NCBI GenBank assembly: GCA_022410635.1 | Contig: JAJVDF010000001.1 | Span: 15,327,797-15,391,796 of the forward strand | Direction of reading: 5' to 3' | DNA from: Tretioscincus oriximinensis | Taxonomy: Eukaryota > Chordata > Lepidosauria > Squamata > Gymnophthalmidae | DNA length: 64,000 nucleotides | In this document: in pieces, positions 61,792 through 64,000 of the stretch | Position numbering within the stretch: the stretch's first letter is position 1 | Layout: every line of letters begins with the position of its first letter | Program-made: the position numbers and the translations under genes | The notes under the pieces: model-generated | Seen by the model: the letters and a program-made list of their open reading frames with translations, nothing else | What the model was told of the DNA's origin: nothing | The model's database searches: none

Positions 61792-62879
61792 ATGTCATGT
61801 CGTATTCAGTTGTTCAACTATTGTTTTTGTGTATATTTGATTTGGGATACCCTAGGGTTTTTCTGTGTTTGTTGTGGTATAGTTCCAGAAGCATCATAAA
61901 ATTGATTTTGATTTAATTAAGAGAGATTGTGAACTTGTCTGAATTTGAATATAACAAAATAAAGCTGAGGTTTAGGTACAAACACGTATGTATAGTAACC
62001 CAGAAAGTTACAGTTCTCCTGAGAGAAGGACTATGAACTCATCTGAATTTATATATGGCTCCTAAAATAGATAGAACCTGATCTTCAACTAATGTAATGA
62101 TTTCTAAAGCGCCCTGGGGGCACTGAAGACATTGTGTGTGGTAGTAAGATTTATATATATATAATTGGGATGGGGGGCACAAGGGATGTGGCGTGGGAAT
62201 CAAGTGGGTGGCAGCTCAAAAAAGTTTGGGAATCACTAATCTAATGGCAATGATAAATAAATACACTACATTCTGTAGAGTGACATTTATTGGTGGAAAC
62301 TTCATGTGACTCTCTAGGATAATGAACACCTGAAAGGAGCCATTGGTGTGACGTATTCCAGAAAATTTCCTTGCAGGTGTTCGGCTTATCTATCAGAACA
62401 GAATTTTGTTTTTGTGTAATGTAGTTCTATCAAAAATATTTCAGAAGACCTTACTAAATAGAAGAACTGTTGCAAGTCAAAGGACAGGATGGATTACGGA
62501 AGAGTTTTTGAAGATTTGGATCTCTATTGGGATGCAATTAGATATGCTCAAAGAGGCCAAACATCTGGCAAAATTGGAGATGGTAAGGAGAGATATAAAA
62601 TCTCTAGGATCACAGAGCCTGGGCATTGGTCCACATTCCTCATACACCAAGAGCAACAGATTGGGTGAGGACCTATTGTACATAAGTAAATGTTGCTAGT
62701 AAGCAATCAGAGCCATAGAAAGTCAGGCAGATGGGAGGCCAATCAGAGGAGAGCATTAATTGTCAGGAGGGTGTTGCCAGATTCTGAGGCAAATTAAAAA
62801 CAAAATGTGGAAAAATGAGATAGGCTTAGTCATTTAAGTGCCTGAATTCCTTTTGAGCAGTGTCTACAGAAGGAACGTT

Positions 62880-63045
62880 CAGCAAGGGGGCTTTGTAGCA
62901 CTTGGAGACTAACAGGAGAAAGGTAGGTGGTAGGAGCTTCAGNTGCATCTGAAGAAGTAGATGTGTCTATGAAAACTCATGTCACCAACCTTTCCTCAAG
63001 TGCTACAAGCCCCCTTGCTGGATTTTCTACAAAGACTAACATGGT
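62880..63045 (+). repeat. Penelope-type fold-back with hammerhead-like core
   Basis: The arms 62880-62925 and 62975-63020 are inverted repeats (CAGCAAGGGGGCTTTGTAGC versus its complement). Between and in the right arm: CTGAAGA at 62949-62955, stem GTAGA/TCTAT, GAAA, then ACTCATGT. The adjacent GACTAACATGGTTACTTCTC matches the end after 17257. Confidence 0.6.
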
Positions 63046-63245
63046 TACTTCTCTGATAAAGGATGCTTTTTCTTAAAAGTGATAATTAAAAAAGCCCTGT
63101 TAGTTCCTCCACAATGCTGAGAAAAGGGGGGAGAGGTTTGGTATATAATACTGGTCCGAGGAAAATACCAACAAACACTCAAAGGTACAAAAAAAACCAA
63201 GTAGATAAAACTATATTGGTATGAATATCATGTATGTCTGCATAT

Positions 63246-63592
63246 CAACAATAGAATATACATAAACCTCACACACAGTATAATATTCTTCAATATACAA
63301 AGTAAGACACAGTCAAAGAACATAAAGACTCATACGACAGCAATATGTAGGCATGCACTCTCTGACTGTTCGGTCTCGGGGATCTGTATACAAATAAAAA
63401 TATATGTGAATTGCTATATATGGTTGAAAAGGCTGTAGCACTATAAGTTGAAAGGGCCAGAAGAAGCCATGGGGCGAAATCTAAAATTATCCAGAAACGG
63501 GATAGCCCTTCATTTATGTTCTTTGACTGTGTCTTAATTTGTATATTAAAAATATTATACTCTGTGTGAGATTTATGTATATTCTATTGTTG
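63246..63592. repeat. 80-bp inverted repeat with 186-base loop
   Basis: The arms 63246-63326 and 63513-63592 pair with a few mismatches (CAACAATAGAATATACATAA versus its complement). The loop holds CCAGAAGAAGCCATGGGGCG then AAATC, which looks like a mutated hammerhead core. Confidence 0.7.
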
Positions 63593-64000
63593 ATTGTTCC
63601 CCCAAGCAGATAGCGCTGACTTTTCCCCATTTGTAATCTCTTTGCTCTCACTAGGAATGAACATTCTACAATGAACATTGTAGTGGTGCTCCATAGAAGT
63701 GACAAAGAATGTGAAGTAATGTAGGAGGTTATCATGGAAGAAACCACCATTGCCTCAAACCAATTTTAAATTTGCTAAATTCAACATGAAATTTCACTGC
63801 ATTCCTGGAAAAATGTAGGTTGGGCAGATGACACNACAGTAGAAAATTTGTGAACTGCACATGGAATTATAGATACGTACAGAATAAGAAAAATAGGCTC
63901 TGCGCACATGAGAAATTAATGCCTAGATGGGAGCATGATTCAGGTGACCCCGGCACACGATTCACTCGCTANAAACATCCTTTATTCTTCAACTTTTGAA

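Larger units (their letters stand above)
60280..61892. mobile_element. Penelope-type inverted-repeat element interrupted by mariner
   Basis: The left arm about 60280-60428 and right arm about 61803-61892 are inverted repeats (CACAACAAACACAGAAAAAC versus its complement). The left arm carries an extra insert of about 40 bases. Inside the right half, 61504-61791 is a nested hairpin holding a hammerhead-like core. The mariner at 60472-61419 lies between. No reverse transcriptase is left. Confidence 0.6.

Noticed and set aside
1..64000. CRISPR arrays, operons or other prokaryotic systems
   Set aside because: No regularly spaced direct repeats or prokaryotic gene clusters. All confirmed genes are spliced or otherwise vertebrate nuclear genes.

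Overview
This is vertebrate nuclear DNA: large genes with GT-AG introns, a CpG-rich bidirectional promoter and dense retroposon debris. CR1-lineage LINE 3' ends, tRNA-headed SINEs, BovB/Sauria-type tails, Penelope-like fragments and a reptile-type C-type lectin together suggest a squamate reptile. That species-level guess is inference. Isolated Ns and one N-run show it is draft assembly.

Five protein genes were resolved exon by exon. Left to right they are: a secreted C-type lectin (minus strand, five coding exons, 162 codons); SCO2 (plus, single coding exon); NCAPH2 (minus, 20 coding exons); LMF2 (plus, 14 coding exons); and the last two coding exons of MIOX (minus, rest beyond the right edge). 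SCO2-NCAPH2-LMF2-MIOX has the order and relative orientation of the human 22q13.33 block, seen here in reverse. TYMP, which neighbours SCO2 in human, was not recognised between SCO2 and the lectin.

Layout: 1-5.5 kb lectin gene; 5.5-11 kb repeat-rich spacer; 11-14.6 kb SCO2 with a GC-rich promoter region; 15.6-36.7 kb NCAPH2, whose introns hold a Penelope-like fold-back element, CR1 copies and hairpins; 38.5-39.2 kb CpG island shared head-to-head by NCAPH2 and LMF2; 39.1-55.4 kb LMF2; 55.4-59.2 kb repeat-rich spacer; 59.2-64 kb MIOX 3' end and a long intron full of fold-back elements, one interrupted by a deleted mariner.

The genes do unrelated housekeeping jobs: copper delivery to cytochrome oxidase (SCO2), mitotic chromosome compaction (NCAPH2), lipase folding in the ER (LMF2) and inositol breakdown (MIOX). 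They are linked by conserved synteny and shared promoters, not by one pathway. The most unusual material is non-genic: Penelope-like inverted terminal repeats with hammerhead-ribozyme-like cores, and a palindromic MITE-like family with about six copies that I could not assign to a known family.
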